Below are positions 36,457 through 44,024 of a stretch of DNA of 64,000 bases, piece by piece. Numbering within the stretch: position 1 is the stretch's first letter; the number at the start of each line of letters is the position of its first letter. Under the pieces are notes generated by a model. It did no database searches, was not told the origin of the DNA, and was given only the letters and a program-made list of their open reading frames with translations. The stretch spans positions 558,001 through 622,000 of the forward strand of contig CBDFNJ010000002.1 in NCBI GenBank assembly GCA_965250115.1, written 5' to 3'. The translations under genes and the position numbers were made by a program. This DNA is from CBDFHB01 sp965250115 (GTDB taxonomy: Bacteria > Acidobacteriota > Vicinamibacteria > Marinacidobacterales > SMYC01).

Positions 36457-36678
36457 ATGAACCGACGGCTCAACATCACCCTGCCAGAAGAGACGGTCAG
36501 CATGCTTGATCGCACTGTGTCTCGAGGCCAGCGCTCCCGTTTGATTGACGAAGCCGTGAGACGCTTCATCAATGAGCAGGGGAGAGCGAATCTTCGAAAG
36601 CAGCTCGAGCTAGGTGCGAAAGCTCGGTCCGAGCGTGACCGGGAGATCGCTGAAGAATGGTTCGTCCTTCCTGACTAA
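36457..36678 (+). CDS. Ribbon-helix-helix antitoxin (MazE/CopG-like)
   Basis: 73 residues starting MNRRLNITLPEETVSMLDRT, a classic ribbon-helix-helix opening, followed by RSRLIDEAVRRFINEQG. The C-terminal tail (about 45-73) is charged and probably wraps the toxin. I chose ATG 36457 because the RHH strand starts there; a longer frame to 36412 includes the operator. It lies five bases from the toxin start. Confidence 0.88.
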   Translation: MNRRLNITLPEETVSMLDRTVSRGQRSRLIDEAVRRFINEQGRANLRKQLELGAKARSERDREIAEEWFVLPD

Positions 36679-36683
36679 CCCTC

Positions 36684-37040
36684 ATGATTCGACCAAAGAG
36701 GGGAGACATCTATCTGGTCAATTTCGACCCGACTATTGGCGCTGAGATCCGGAAGACGCGCCCGGCGCTAGTCTTGCAAAACGATATCGCCAACAAGTCC
36801 AGCCCGGTCACAATTGTGGCTGCCATCAGTTCCAAGTTCGATGACCTTCTGTATCCCACGGAGGTCTTGATATCCGCTAAGGCACGGACAGGTCTCGCTG
36901 TGGATTCCGTAGTGCTTCTGAATCAGATTCGGACGGTCGACAAGAGAAGGCTGGTAAAGCAACTCGGCAGACTGTCGAAAGCGAAGATGGAGGAAGTCAA
37001 CCGGGCTCTGCGAATTAGCGTGGGCCTCGTGACCCTTTGA
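36684..37040 (+). CDS. MazF/PemK-family endoribonuclease toxin
   Basis: 118 residues with the MazF signature RGDIYLVNFDPTIGAEIRKT, then RPALVLQNDIAN. Conserved Arg and Thr of the active site are visible, followed by the PVTIVAAISSK strand and the C-terminal VDSVVLLNQIRTVDKRRL helix. MazF toxins cut mRNA at short motifs and are neutralised by the upstream antitoxin. The operon looks complete and may stabilise this IS-rich region. Confidence 0.92.
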   Translation: MIRPKRGDIYLVNFDPTIGAEIRKTRPALVLQNDIANKSSPVTIVAAISSKFDDLLYPTEVLISAKARTGLAVDSVVLLNQIRTVDKRRLVKQLGRLSKAKMEEVNRALRISVGLVTL

Positions 37041-37048
37041 CGGAGCGT

Positions 37049-37100
37049 TGTGCCTTCTATTTATTCATCCGTGCGCACGGATGAATAAATAGAAGGCGCA
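37049..37100. mobile_element. 52-bp near-perfect palindrome of two L ends
   Basis: Two 26-bp L termini meet head to head around GTGC|GCAC. The left arm starts TGTGCCTTCTATTTATTC and the right arm ends GAATAAATAGAAGGCGCA, with one mismatch at the outer edge. It lies nine bases after the MazF stop and could also fold as a transcript hairpin. Confidence 0.85.
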
Positions 37101-37139
37101 CCCTTGGTGGGCCCGCTCGGCGTAGCGTGAAAACAGCTT

Positions 37140-37255
37140 CAGGCACACGCTTCGATATTCGCTCTCGACTAGGTGGTCATCTGCATGGTGACGACCCGCC
37201 CGCCCAAGACGATTGTAAAGCCCACGGCCCTTGGTCCGGTCGCAAACACAGATGC
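37140..37255 (+). repeat. R-side interior sequence without terminus
   Basis: Copy of the inner part of the extended R end (as at 32695-32800), starting near CGATATTCGCTCTCGAC and lacking the outer TTTTGGCACA. Bases 37256-37473 include a long inverted repeat (AAGGATCGGTTG near 37377 and CAACCGATCCTT near 37457) with no gene. Confidence 0.6.
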
Positions 37256-37473
37256 GTATTCCGGGCATCGCGATCACCTGTTCCAGCGCAAGCCGATCAC
37301 TCATCGAAGCGTTGACGTGTAGGTAAGCCTCCTTTCCGTTGTTTCAGACCGTATCTCAGCCACGGGTGCGACGACAAGGATCGGTTGGGCGGTGCCGTAG
37401 GGAGCGGGCTTAATGAACGCCGCGAAGCGACCTTCCCGCTCCCGGAGGCAGCGCTCAACCGATCCTTGGGTGC

Positions 37474-37613
37474 TCATGCATCCCCCGTGGTCATCTCCGG
37501 TGCGGTTTTGGTTTTACGAAGCGAAGCACCCTTGAGTGTGATTCGGTGAGCTCGGTGGAGGACGCGGTCGCAAAGCGCATCGGCGTGGTTGGGGTCGCCG
37601 ATGGCGGTGTGCC
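37474..37613 (-). pseudogene. IS21-type IstB helper, C-terminal fragment
   Basis: The minus strand reads AIGDPNHADALCDRVLHRAH then RITLKGASLRKT and stops at TGA 37474. This matches the IstB tail (D...ADA..DR..H.AHRI.LKG.S.RK). Everything upstream is replaced by a 158-bp mini-element at 37614. No IstA is present in the window. Confidence 0.65.
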
Positions 37614-37771
37614 TGTGCCTTCTATTTATTCATCCGCGCGCACCGAACTTGATTGCTCTTCGGTCTACCGGCACCATGCCTACATGATTTTGTCGTTGGT
37701 TCGCGCTCTCATCTCTGCCTTCAAGGCTCGTCGCGAACTGGTGCTCGCGGATGAATTAAATAGAAGGCACA
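37614..37771 (+). mobile_element. 158-bp mini-element, copy 3 (intact)
   Basis: Same length and termini as 20446-20603, with scattered mismatches (for example CTCTTCGGTCTACC for the usual TCTCCGGTCTGCC). It is therefore an older or independent copy. It cuts the IstB relic. Bases 37772-37884 share a ~70-bp block with 57038-57110. Confidence 0.85.
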
Positions 37772-37884
37772 ACCGCGCCAGCCCTCGACCCTACCGGGAA
37801 TCATCAAGGCAAGGAGAATCTGCTGCTGTTCCCAGCCAGCGACCAGTTACCTCAGTCCGAGCGCAAGGTGCGCTCCCGTGAACG

Positions 37885-38690
37885 GGTATTGTCAAATTGA
37901 GCTGGTGACTGACAGAATGGTCCAATGAAGACCGATGCGCCAAGCTACCACGGCTATCGATTTCCACCGGAAATCATCAGCCACGCCGTCTGGCTCTACC
38001 ACCGATTCTGCGTGAGCTTTCGAAACGTCGAAGAGTTGCTCGCTCAGCGAGGCATCACGGTTTCTTACGAAGCGGTCCGACTGTGGTGCATTAAGTTCGG
38101 GCCGGAATACGCTCGGCGACTGAAGCGTCGGCAGGGTCGTCTCGGTGACACATGGCACCTGGACGAGGTCTTCATAAAGATACAAGGTGAACGCCAATAC
38201 CTCTGGCGCGCGGTAGACCAAGATGGTGATGTAATCGATATCCTCGTCCAGCCTCGCCGTGATCAGAAAGCCGCCAAACGATTCTTCCGCAAGCTGTTGA
38301 AGGGGCAAGGCCGTCCGCCCTGGCAGCTGGTCACCGACAAACTGAGAAGCTACAGCGCCGCTCACCGCGAGGTCATGCCGTCCGTCGTCCACGACACTGA
38401 CCAGTACAAAAACAACCTAGCCGAAGTCTCGCACGAACCGACGCGACAACGGGAACGACAGATGCGGAAGTTTAAAGCTCCTGGGCAGGCGCAACGATTC
38501 TTGACCGTGCATGGACTCGTGCAAAATCTCTTTCGCGTCGGACGGCATTTGTTGCAAGCGCATCATCATCGGGAGCTACGAGACCGCGCTTTCGTCGTCT
38601 GGCAGGAGGTAACCTGTGCCGTCCGATGAGAGCAAAGGAAGTCAGCTCGACGCGATGGGTTCGCTCGCTCAACGTCAACTTGACAATACC
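37885..38690 (+). mobile_element. IS6-family insertion sequence (806 bp)
   Basis: Ends GGTATTGTCAA and TTGACAATACC are inverted repeats of the IS6 type. The flanking 8-mers differ, consistent with replicative cointegrate history. The right end cuts into a phage structural gene. Confidence 0.85.
37925..38629 (+). CDS. IS6-family transposase
   Basis: 234 residues with the IS6 opening FPPEIISHAVWLYHRFCVSF. The zinc-less HTH is followed by the DDE core: DTWHLDEVFIKI (D), YLWRAVDQDGDVIDILVQ (D) and RRDQKAAKRFFRKLLK with the C-terminal E region. Length is normal; it appears intact. Confidence 0.93.
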   Translation: MKTDAPSYHGYRFPPEIISHAVWLYHRFCVSFRNVEELLAQRGITVSYEAVRLWCIKFGPEYARRLKRRQGRLGDTWHLDEVFIKIQGERQYLWRAVDQDGDVIDILVQPRRDQKAAKRFFRKLLKGQGRPPWQLVTDKLRSYSAAHREVMPSVVHDTDQYKNNLAEVSHEPTRQRERQMRKFKAPGQAQRFLTVHGLVQNLFRVGRHLLQAHHHRELRDRAFVVWQEVTCAVR

Positions 38691-38692
38691 TC

Positions 38693-39598
38693 CTCATCTG
38701 GCCCGCCGGCGACGCGGCCGCTCCTGCTGGGGCCACACTTTCAAAGGATGGCAACTCTGCGCTCGCACGCAATACGACGATCCCGTACATCGGCGGAATG
38801 TCACCAGAGCTCAAGCTCGGCACGACGGCTACCGTTTCGACGAAGCTGAAGTACACGATCTTTTCGTCGTTGCCCACCGAGCTTAGAGGGAAGTTCGTCT
38901 CGCTCGGTGCTGCGCTCCGCTCGGCTACCGCCTCTTTGGGCCAGCTCGAGCTCGATGATGGAGGCACCGCGGGTATCACCAAATCCGCGTTTCACGACGG
39001 CGGCAATGCGTGGGAGTGGATTGCCTTCTCACACAAGTTCACGGCGGACGCGACCAAGCTCGACGTTTCGCTCGTTGCAGATATCGGCGGTCAAGGCGCC
39101 GCAGAAGTTACCGCTCTATTCGATGCGCTCACGCTCATCCTTGGGCCCAGCCCGCCGGCGTCCTTCATTCCAACGCCTTCGACTGAGGGGGCACTTGTTT
39201 TTCCGGTTCCCGGCGCGGCGGCGACGGCAACAGACAAGTTCCGTTTTCTTGGAGGCCGGCCTTTCTTGGTGCGCAACGTTACGCTACGCGCGAAGACGGC
39301 GCCAACAGGCGCGGCGCTGATCGCCGACGTGAATCACTGGGATGGCTCGGCCTTTCAGTCCATGTTTTCTTCGACGAAACCTCAAATCGCGGCGGCCGCA
39401 AAAAACGGCGGCAAGAACCCGGACGGAACCTATCGATATCGATGCTTCGACTCGCAGAAGGATGCGGGCTCGGAGACGGACGCTCTACTCTCGGTCGATA
39501 TCGACCAGGTGGGCTCTACGGTAGCAGGGTCGGACATCGAAATCCTCGTGCGGGTGTTGCAGTTTCAAGACCCGCTTGCGGGGTTAAAGAGTTTCTAG
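38693..39598 (+). CDS. Phage structural-type protein, 5' end removed by IS6
   Basis: From the IS6 border the frame is continuously open: LIWPAGDAAAPAGATLSKDG, then NSALARNTTIPYIGG, joining the ATG at 38798. The native N-terminus therefore lies beyond the IS. The surviving 301 residues are Ala/Thr-rich beta-type sequence (TKLKYTIFSSLPTELRG, then WIAFSHKFTADATKLDVSL), as in tail or decoration proteins. A second beta domain spans about residues 170-300. No named family. A strong terminator follows. Confidence 0.6.
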   Translation, partial: LIWPAGDAAAPAGATLSKDGNSALARNTTIPYIGGMSPELKLGTTATVSTKLKYTIFSSLPTELRGKFVSLGAALRSATASLGQLELDDGGTAGITKSAFHDGGNAWEWIAFSHKFTADATKLDVSLVADIGGQGAAEVTALFDALTLILGPSPPASFIPTPSTEGALVFPVPGAAATATDKFRFLGGRPFLVRNVTLRAKTAPTGAALIADVNHWDGSAFQSMFSSTKPQIAAAAKNGGKNPDGTYRYRCFDSQKDAGSETDALLSVDIDQVGSTVAGSDIEILVRVLQFQDPLAGLKSF

Positions 39599-39689
39599 GG
39601 CAGATCATAGGCGTGAGGTGAAGCGATAGAGTAGCCAAGGCAGTTTGCTTGTAGCCATCGCTGGCTGGCCGGTCGGCGGCGGCGAAAGC

Positions 39690-39748
39690 CCAAAGAAAAG
39701 GGCCTGGTTCCTGGTGCACCAGTCAGGAGTCGGGCCCTTTTTCTTTGG
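39690..39748 (+). terminator. Strong hairpin terminator, possibly bidirectional
   Basis: CCAAAGAAAAGGGCC pairs with GGGCCCTTTTTCTTTGG (one bulge), with a T-run on the descending side and an A-rich ascending side. It lies about 90 bases after the structural gene. Confidence 0.8.
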
Positions 39749-39766
39749 CATCGAAGGTGAAGAGCG

Positions 39767-39856
39767 ATGGATGGAATCGCGAATGAAGCGGTGCGTGAGG
39801 ATGGACGAATGGTGCTGCGGGTGAAAACGGGGAGCCTGTGGCGGAGAGGGCGATGA
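39767..39856 (+). CDS. 29-residue leader-like ORF in phage lysis region
   Basis: ATG 39767 with GAAGGTGAAGAG just upstream. The product is MDGIANEAVREDGRMVLRVK plus a basic tail. Its stop overlaps the next gene (ATGA), a typical phage coupling. It may be a real small protein or only a coupling leader. No homology recognised. Confidence 0.35.
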   Translation: MDGIANEAVREDGRMVLRVKTGSLWRRGR

Positions 39857-40167
39857 TGGAGATGGACGGTTGGCAAATTCTCATCGCCATCGGCGGGCCG
39901 CTGGCGGCGCTGGTGTCGTTCGCGGGAATGGCCTGGAGGACGTGGGTCGTGCCGATGCGCCGCGCCCACGAGCTCGACGTGAAGGCTCGGGAGGAGATCG
40001 CTATCTGGCGCGCTCTCGTGGACCGGAGATTCGAGGCCATCGATGCACGGCTGGACCGGCACGAGAAGCGCGACGATCGGATGTTCGCCGCACTCGACAG
40101 AATCAACGGACAGCTCCAGGACATCCTGGAGCGGCTGTCCAACATCGAAGGGCGGCTGAAGGGGTAA
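39853..40167 (+). CDS. Small membrane protein with coiled-coil (holin/spanin-like)
   Basis: 104 residues. One N-terminal membrane segment (WQILIAIGGPLAALVSFAGM, about 7-26) is followed by a long amphipathic helix (RRFEAIDARLDRHEKRDDRM, then INGQLQDILERLSNIEGRL). This shape is common in phage lysis-cassette accessory proteins. The start at ATG 39853 overlaps the small upstream ORF. It precedes the 3TM holin and M15 endolysin genes. Confidence 0.6.
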   Translation: MMEMDGWQILIAIGGPLAALVSFAGMAWRTWVVPMRRAHELDVKAREEIAIWRALVDRRFEAIDARLDRHEKRDDRMFAALDRINGQLQDILERLSNIEGRLKG

Positions 40168-40191
40168 ATCACCAAACAGGAGGAACCAAAA

Positions 40192-40332
40192 ATGAATAGA
40201 CAGAGGTTGGAGACGGGCACGGACCGCGCTCTCACGTGGCTCGTAGCGAGGCCGCGCACGGCGTGGGTGCTGGGCGTCCTAGCTATCGTGCTCTTCGTTG
40301 CCGGCGTCATCGTCGGCGCCCGGGTCTGGTAG
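40192..40332 (+). CDS. 46-residue single-helix membrane protein
   Basis: ATG 40192 has AGGAGG eight bases or so upstream. The sequence is basic at the N-terminus, then WVLGVLAIVLFVAGVIVGAR, a clear transmembrane helix. It lies two bases before the 3TM holin start, in the same operon. Probably a lysis-cassette membrane peptide. Confidence 0.6.
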   Translation: MNRQRLETGTDRALTWLVARPRTAWVLGVLAIVLFVAGVIVGARVW

Positions 40333-40334
40333 CG

Positions 40335-40745
40335 ATGCTCCAAGCATTGTTTGGAGGAAAGGCCGTCCTGACGGCGGCGGAGGGGGTCGCCAAGATCATC
40401 GACCGCTTCGTCGAGACGGATGATGAAAAGCAGGCGGCCGAGACGATCAAGGCGAAGCTCATGCTGCAACCGTCGCTCGCGCAGGTCGAACTCAACAAGA
40501 TCGAAGCGAGTCATCGAAGCATCTTCGTTGCGGGCTGGCGTCCTTTCATCGGCTGGGTGTGCGGCTTTGGTCTCGCCTGGCACTACATTTTCCGCGACGT
40601 GGCGATGTGGGCGTGCAGCATGTGGTGGCCTGACGTGGTGCCTCCAGAGCTGCTCGGCACAGGGGAGCTGATATCGATCGTCTTGGGGATGCTCGGGCTC
40701 GGAGTCTTCAGGACCGCCGAGAAAGTCGCTGGTAGAGCCAAGTGA
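40335..40745 (+). CDS. 3TM holin (GTA_holin_3TM family, PF11351)
   Basis: 136 residues. The hallmark VELNKIEASHRSIFVAGWRP then FIGWVCGFGLAWHYIFRDV defines this holin family of phages and gene-transfer agents. A further hydrophobic helix is at ELISIVLGMLGLGVFRTAEK. Holins open the inner membrane so endolysin can reach the wall. ATG 40335 is preceded two bases earlier by the stop of the small membrane gene. The next gene overlaps by four bases. Confidence 0.85.
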   Translation: MLQALFGGKAVLTAAEGVAKIIDRFVETDDEKQAAETIKAKLMLQPSLAQVELNKIEASHRSIFVAGWRPFIGWVCGFGLAWHYIFRDVAMWACSMWWPDVVPPELLGTGELISIVLGMLGLGVFRTAEKVAGRAK

Positions 40746-40966
40746 GCCGCGTCTTGAAAGCACCGGGCGCGCCTTTGTACTGGCGCGACGCCGCCGGCGA
40801 GCAAGTGCTCGTCTGCCGAGAGTGCGAGCGGATGACCGGGGACCCGGCGGCATCGTGTCGCGTCACGAATGTCCGCGTCCAAGGGGTTGTGCACGCATTC
40901 TGCGAGCGTTGCGGCGTGAAACAGAGGCTCAACGGCTTCGAGCTGGCCACGGAGGGGACACCATGA
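40742..40966 (+). CDS. Small zinc-ribbon phage protein
   Basis: 74 residues with CxxC pairs (VLVCRECERMTGD, then HAFCERCGVKQRL), consistent with a zinc ribbon. GTG start and ATGA stop overlap both neighbours. A diverged relative appears split at 42436-42550 and 43890-43979. Function unknown. Confidence 0.6.
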   Translation: MSRVLKAPGAPLYWRDAAGEQVLVCRECERMTGDPAASCRVTNVRVQGVVHAFCERCGVKQRLNGFELATEGTP

Positions 40967-41442
40967 GTGACGGCATTGGCACCGAGCGTGTCTTCCCGTG
41001 GCCGGGGACGGACTTGGATAAGGGACCGTCGCCTCACCTGTCATGGAGCGAGCTCGGCTGTCGCGACGGTACACCCTACCCGGAGGAGTGGAGACGCACC
41101 CGCGCTGTCTTGCTCGCTCAAGTGTTCGAAGAGATCCGGGCAGAGGTTGGCGGCCCCATCCGGGTCAGCTCCGCCTACCGGACGCGAGGGTACAACGCGC
41201 GGGTCGGCGGCTCCCGGTACAGCCAGCATGTCGAAGGGCGCGCTCTCGACCTCGCCGTCCCCCGCAAGCTCATCCCGAGGGAGTTCCTCGGAATCATCCT
41301 GGATGTCGCCCGAAGTCCTAGCTCTCTTCTCCGAGGCCTCGGCGTCTATCCGTCTTTCATCCACATCGATATACGGCCCTCACAGCGATTGGTCCGCTGG
41401 CAAGGAAAACGCCTGCAAGCCGAGCTGGTGAGGACCGCTTGA
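40963..41442 (+). CDS. M15-type peptidase endolysin (D-Ala-D-Ala carboxypeptidase-like)
   Basis: 159 residues. The core VSSAYRTRGYNARVGGSRYS then QHVEGRALDLAVP contains the SxHxxGxAxD zinc motif of peptidase M15; the late FIHIDIRPSQR supplies the second His/Asp motif. M15 enzymes cut peptidoglycan cross-links. The start at ATG 40963 overlaps the previous stop. Together with the 3TM holin this forms a lysis cassette. Confidence 0.88.
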   Translation: MSDGIGTERVFPWPGTDLDKGPSPHLSWSELGCRDGTPYPEEWRRTRAVLLAQVFEEIRAEVGGPIRVSSAYRTRGYNARVGGSRYSQHVEGRALDLAVPRKLIPREFLGIILDVARSPSSLLRGLGVYPSFIHIDIRPSQRLVRWQGKRLQAELVRTA

Positions 41443-41461
41443 ACCTAAAAGGAGGTTGTAC

Positions 41462-41998
41462 ATGAGAGGAAAACTGAAACGCCTGGTGAAATTGATGTTC
41501 GTCATTATCGCGGGGCTCACGTGCACCGCGGGCAACGCCGCAGCGGCGGAAGACCCATCCGTCCAAGCCGGGCCGCTCGACTTCCACGTCGTTCCCGCTA
41601 TCGGCGCCGGGGTGTTCGTCGAAGACTCGGACGCCGAAAGCTCCATCACGAACAACGGCTACTTTCTGGTGCGCATTCCGGCCTTCGTCTTTCCGCGGCT
41701 CAATGACGCCTCGGCCGGTGTTCAGGTCGAGCTCAGCAATGCCCCGAGGCTCCGAGGCGTCGATTACTCAGTTCTGAGCTACGCAAGGATCAAGCTCGCG
41801 GGCAACACCTACACGGGCGCGAACGTCCGGCTGTTCCATGGCGCAGCTAAAGCAGGGGCGGAGTTTTCCTTGCGCGCCATGCCCGTCGTCGGACTTCGTT
41901 TGCTGAGCGTAGCGAATCGCATACCGATCTTTTTCGAGGTCGAGTTTTTCGGAGACCGCCGTCCCGTCAAGGCGGCGCTCATTCTCACGTGGAAATAA
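41462..41998 (+). CDS. Exported protein of unknown function (phage cargo)
   Basis: 178 residues with a signal peptide (MRGKLKRLVKLMFVIIAGLT, cleaved after about AAAA). A beta-rich body follows (FHVVPAIGAGVFVEDSDAES, then VRIPAFVFPRLNDASAGVQV), looking like an outer-membrane or periplasmic beta protein. The perfect AAAGGAGG before ATG 41462 sets the start. It lies in the operon after the endolysin and is probably a lysogenic-conversion gene. Confidence 0.6.
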   Translation: MRGKLKRLVKLMFVIIAGLTCTAGNAAAAEDPSVQAGPLDFHVVPAIGAGVFVEDSDAESSITNNGYFLVRIPAFVFPRLNDASAGVQVELSNAPRLRGVDYSVLSYARIKLAGNTYTGANVRLFHGAAKAGAEFSLRAMPVVGLRLLSVANRIPIFFEVEFFGDRRPVKAALILTWK

Positions 41999-42010
41999 GG
42001 GAGTAACAAA

Positions 42011-42424
42011 ATGAATTCACTCATCCGTATCGCGTTCGTTAGCGTGCTCATCTCATTAGGAGCTTGTACCGAGGTAAGTCAGGTCGTCTCGCCATCGCCG
42101 GTCGATGTCAGCGTTTCCGGCCCGGCCTCGACCACCGGGGAGACGCCGACACCGGCCTCGGGTGGGACCATCACCCTGGAGCCATCGAGCATCGAGGTTC
42201 AGGTCGGGAAGAATGTCGCGGTCATGGTCATCGTTCGGGACGCCAATGGCGTCGAGGTGCCGAGCGAGAACATCTCCGTCTCCATCATCGACAAGGCGTT
42301 CGTCCGGCTCGTCGAGATCGACAACCGCGTGATTACCTTTGGTGGTCTCGCGGCGGGACAGACATCCATCCTCATTAGCGCTTCAGGACTTCAGGCATCG
42401 CTAGACGTGACGGTTGTTAGTTAG
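42011..42424 (+). CDS. Lipoprotein with Ig-like (BIG) domain
   Basis: 137 residues. The lipobox LISLGAC places the lipidated Cys at about residue 19. A Pro/Thr-rich linker is followed by a bacterial Ig-like domain (TLEPSSIEVQVGKNVAVMVI, then TFGGLAAGQTSILISASGLQ). It starts 12 bases after the previous stop. A surface-exposed cargo product is likely. Confidence 0.65.
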   Translation: MNSLIRIAFVSVLISLGACTEVSQVVSPSPVDVSVSGPASTTGETPTPASGGTITLEPSSIEVQVGKNVAVMVIVRDANGVEVPSENISVSIIDKAFVRLVEIDNRVITFGGLAAGQTSILISASGLQASLDVTVVS

Positions 42425-42435
42425 AACCAAGTGAG

Positions 42436-42621
42436 ATGCCCCGACGTTTCGGGCATAAGCGGTTCTACCGTCGCCACGTGGCGGACGGACAGATGCTGGT
42501 CTGTCTCCAGTGCGAGCGGGACACCGACGAGAAGTTCCCACCGGGGTACGTCGCTATCGTCTTCCCCAGCCGTCGAGAGCCGCCAGTTCGGGGTGCGCGA
42601 CGAGGTTCGGCGGCTCCGTAA
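42436..42621 (+). pseudogene. Zinc-ribbon phage protein, 5' part (split by inserted genes)
   Basis: MPRRFGHKRFYRRHVADGQM then LVCLQCERDTDEKFPPGYVA parallels the first half of the protein at 40742-40966. After about 42550 the frame turns to low-complexity Arg/Pro and overlaps the end of a minus-strand gene. The missing second CxxC half seems to resume at 43890. Confidence 0.5.
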
Positions 42622-43432
42622 AGATCCGCTCGTCGTAATCGACGTTGAACCGATACGAATAGGTGTTCTTTTCCCGGTTCGTCCTCTCCCAGTTTACGAC
42701 AGTCGGCATCTGAATCCCGTCGACGTCCGTGTACCCACCGAGCGTGTATGCCTCTTCACGCGCGTAGTCTTTCGCGGGATGTCTAGGCCGAGGTGGAGAG
42801 CTGACCGTCCGAAACACTACGATTCGGATGGGGAGATGTGTCTCGCGGTCCAGGTAGTACTCGACGCGGTGGATGGTCTGTGTGTCCATGGTGGCGTCGG
42901 TCTCGGGCAGTCTGGTTTCAACGATGTCCACCTCCACGCGACCGACGCGCCCCGGACGTGTGGCCACCGGCTCGGGCTGCAGGAAGGCCGTTTCCAGCAA
43001 GTAGAAGAACTGGCCTCTCAGCATGCGGTAGACAAACTCGTCGACGAAGCTCTGACGACCCGGCAAGCGACCCTGGTTCCCCCAGCCCACGCGTCGCTCA
43101 ACGTCGATGATTGTTAGGCGCCAGAGCGCGCCGGGTTGCTTGTCCTCGCCGGCTTGCCAGTACCGAGACGGGAAGACGTAGAGTTGTTGACCGGTCCCAT
43201 CGGTGAGGTCGGGACGGGGGCTGTTGACGAAAGCAGTGTGGATCGTCACCACGAGATTACGAACCGCCAGAAGCCTGTCACGGCCACCTTTGGCCTGCAC
43301 CGCTTGATTCCACAGCGCTTCCGCTTCGGCCTTCGTGTCAGAACCAGCGGTGGGCTGCGACGCAGCAAACGCCGTCACAAAGAGTACAATCAGGGAAAGA
43401 GTTTGAAGCACCTGCGAACGTTGCTGCTGCAT
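42554..43432 (-). CDS. Exported LolA-like / outer-membrane lipoprotein-sorting-type protein
   Basis: 292 residues with a signal peptide (QVLQTLSLIVLFVTAFAASQ). A helix-beta architecture follows: ALWNQAVQAKGGRDRLLAVR, then HRVEYYLDRETHLPIRIVVF and YTDVDGIQMPTVVNWER. These features are typical of LolA-like periplasmic proteins abundant in Acidobacteriota-type genomes. GC-rich, unlike the neighbouring AT-rich cargo. It points against the phage genes, so it is probably inserted host cargo. Confidence 0.65.
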   Translation of the reverse strand: MQQQRSQVLQTLSLIVLFVTAFAASQPTAGSDTKAEAEALWNQAVQAKGGRDRLLAVRNLVVTIHTAFVNSPRPDLTDGTGQQLYVFPSRYWQAGEDKQPGALWRLTIIDVERRVGWGNQGRLPGRQSFVDEFVYRMLRGQFFYLLETAFLQPEPVATRPGRVGRVEVDIVETRLPETDATMDTQTIHRVEYYLDRETHLPIRIVVFRTVSSPPRPRHPAKDYAREEAYTLGGYTDVDGIQMPTVVNWERTNREKNTYSYRFNVDYDERIFTEPPNLVAHPELAALDGWGRR

Positions 43433-43480
43433 AATGGTTGAGAGGGACCAGCGCCTCCTGTACTTTTACAAAGAAAGATT

Positions 43481-43807
43481 TTACTTGACCTGGAAGAGCG
43501 GTACTAGCAACCAGACAACAACGACGATTCGAACGAGGAGCACAACTAACCGTGACGAAATTAGCAGCGGGGCCCCCACAGCCACGACAGCACCGATGAT
43601 CGACAAAGCAATCGACCCGAGAAAATGGGCCGGGCTAAAGTAACGATAGCCTGCTACTTCGGTTCCGAATACATAGCTAGTTGGATCGCGCAGATAAAAA
43701 AGAAGATCGGAGATGTCCGCCAAAGTGAAAACCGCTACCACGACTAGGCATAGTACGTTCGCAAGCTTCACCCCCGTGTTAACGAGCCTTCGTCCGTTTG
43801 TCATCAT
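43481..43807 (-). CDS. Three-helix integral membrane protein, unknown
   Basis: 108 residues with three predicted membrane helices (VKLANVLCLVVVAVFTLADI, then FLGSIALSIIGAVVAVGAPL and LVVLLVRIVVVVWLLVPLFQ). I took ATG 43807; a longer frame adds basic residues. No family recognised. It lies upstream of and in the same direction as the LolA-like gene. Confidence 0.5.
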   Translation of the reverse strand: MMTNGRRLVNTGVKLANVLCLVVVAVFTLADISDLLFYLRDPTSYVFGTEVAGYRYFSPAHFLGSIALSIIGAVVAVGAPLLISSRLVVLLVRIVVVVWLLVPLFQVK

Positions 43808-43889
43808 CTTGGATACTGAACCCGCAGCACCAGGTCGTGCCCTTGATGCCTGAATGCGTCTACAAATGACGGTATCTCGCCACATAGAA

Positions 43890-43979
43890 AGATGCGCCGG
43901 CGGCGAGTTGCCCTTCGTCTACTGCGCCCGGTGCGGCACCAAAGATCGGCTCGTCGTGAAGCTGATTAAAGGTGGGTGA
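43890..43979 (+). pseudogene. Zinc-ribbon phage protein, 3' part
   Basis: In-frame RCAGGELPFVYCARCGTKDR then LVVKLIKGG, ending TGA 43979. This matches in kind the second CxxC half of 40742-40966 (HAFCERCGVKQRL). Together with 42436-42550 it suggests one gene split by about 1.3 kb carrying two reversed genes. Confidence 0.45.
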
Positions 43980-44024
43980 GATAGATCGGCACTTTCCGGT
44001 ACTGCATAGGTCGCAACGCCGTCA

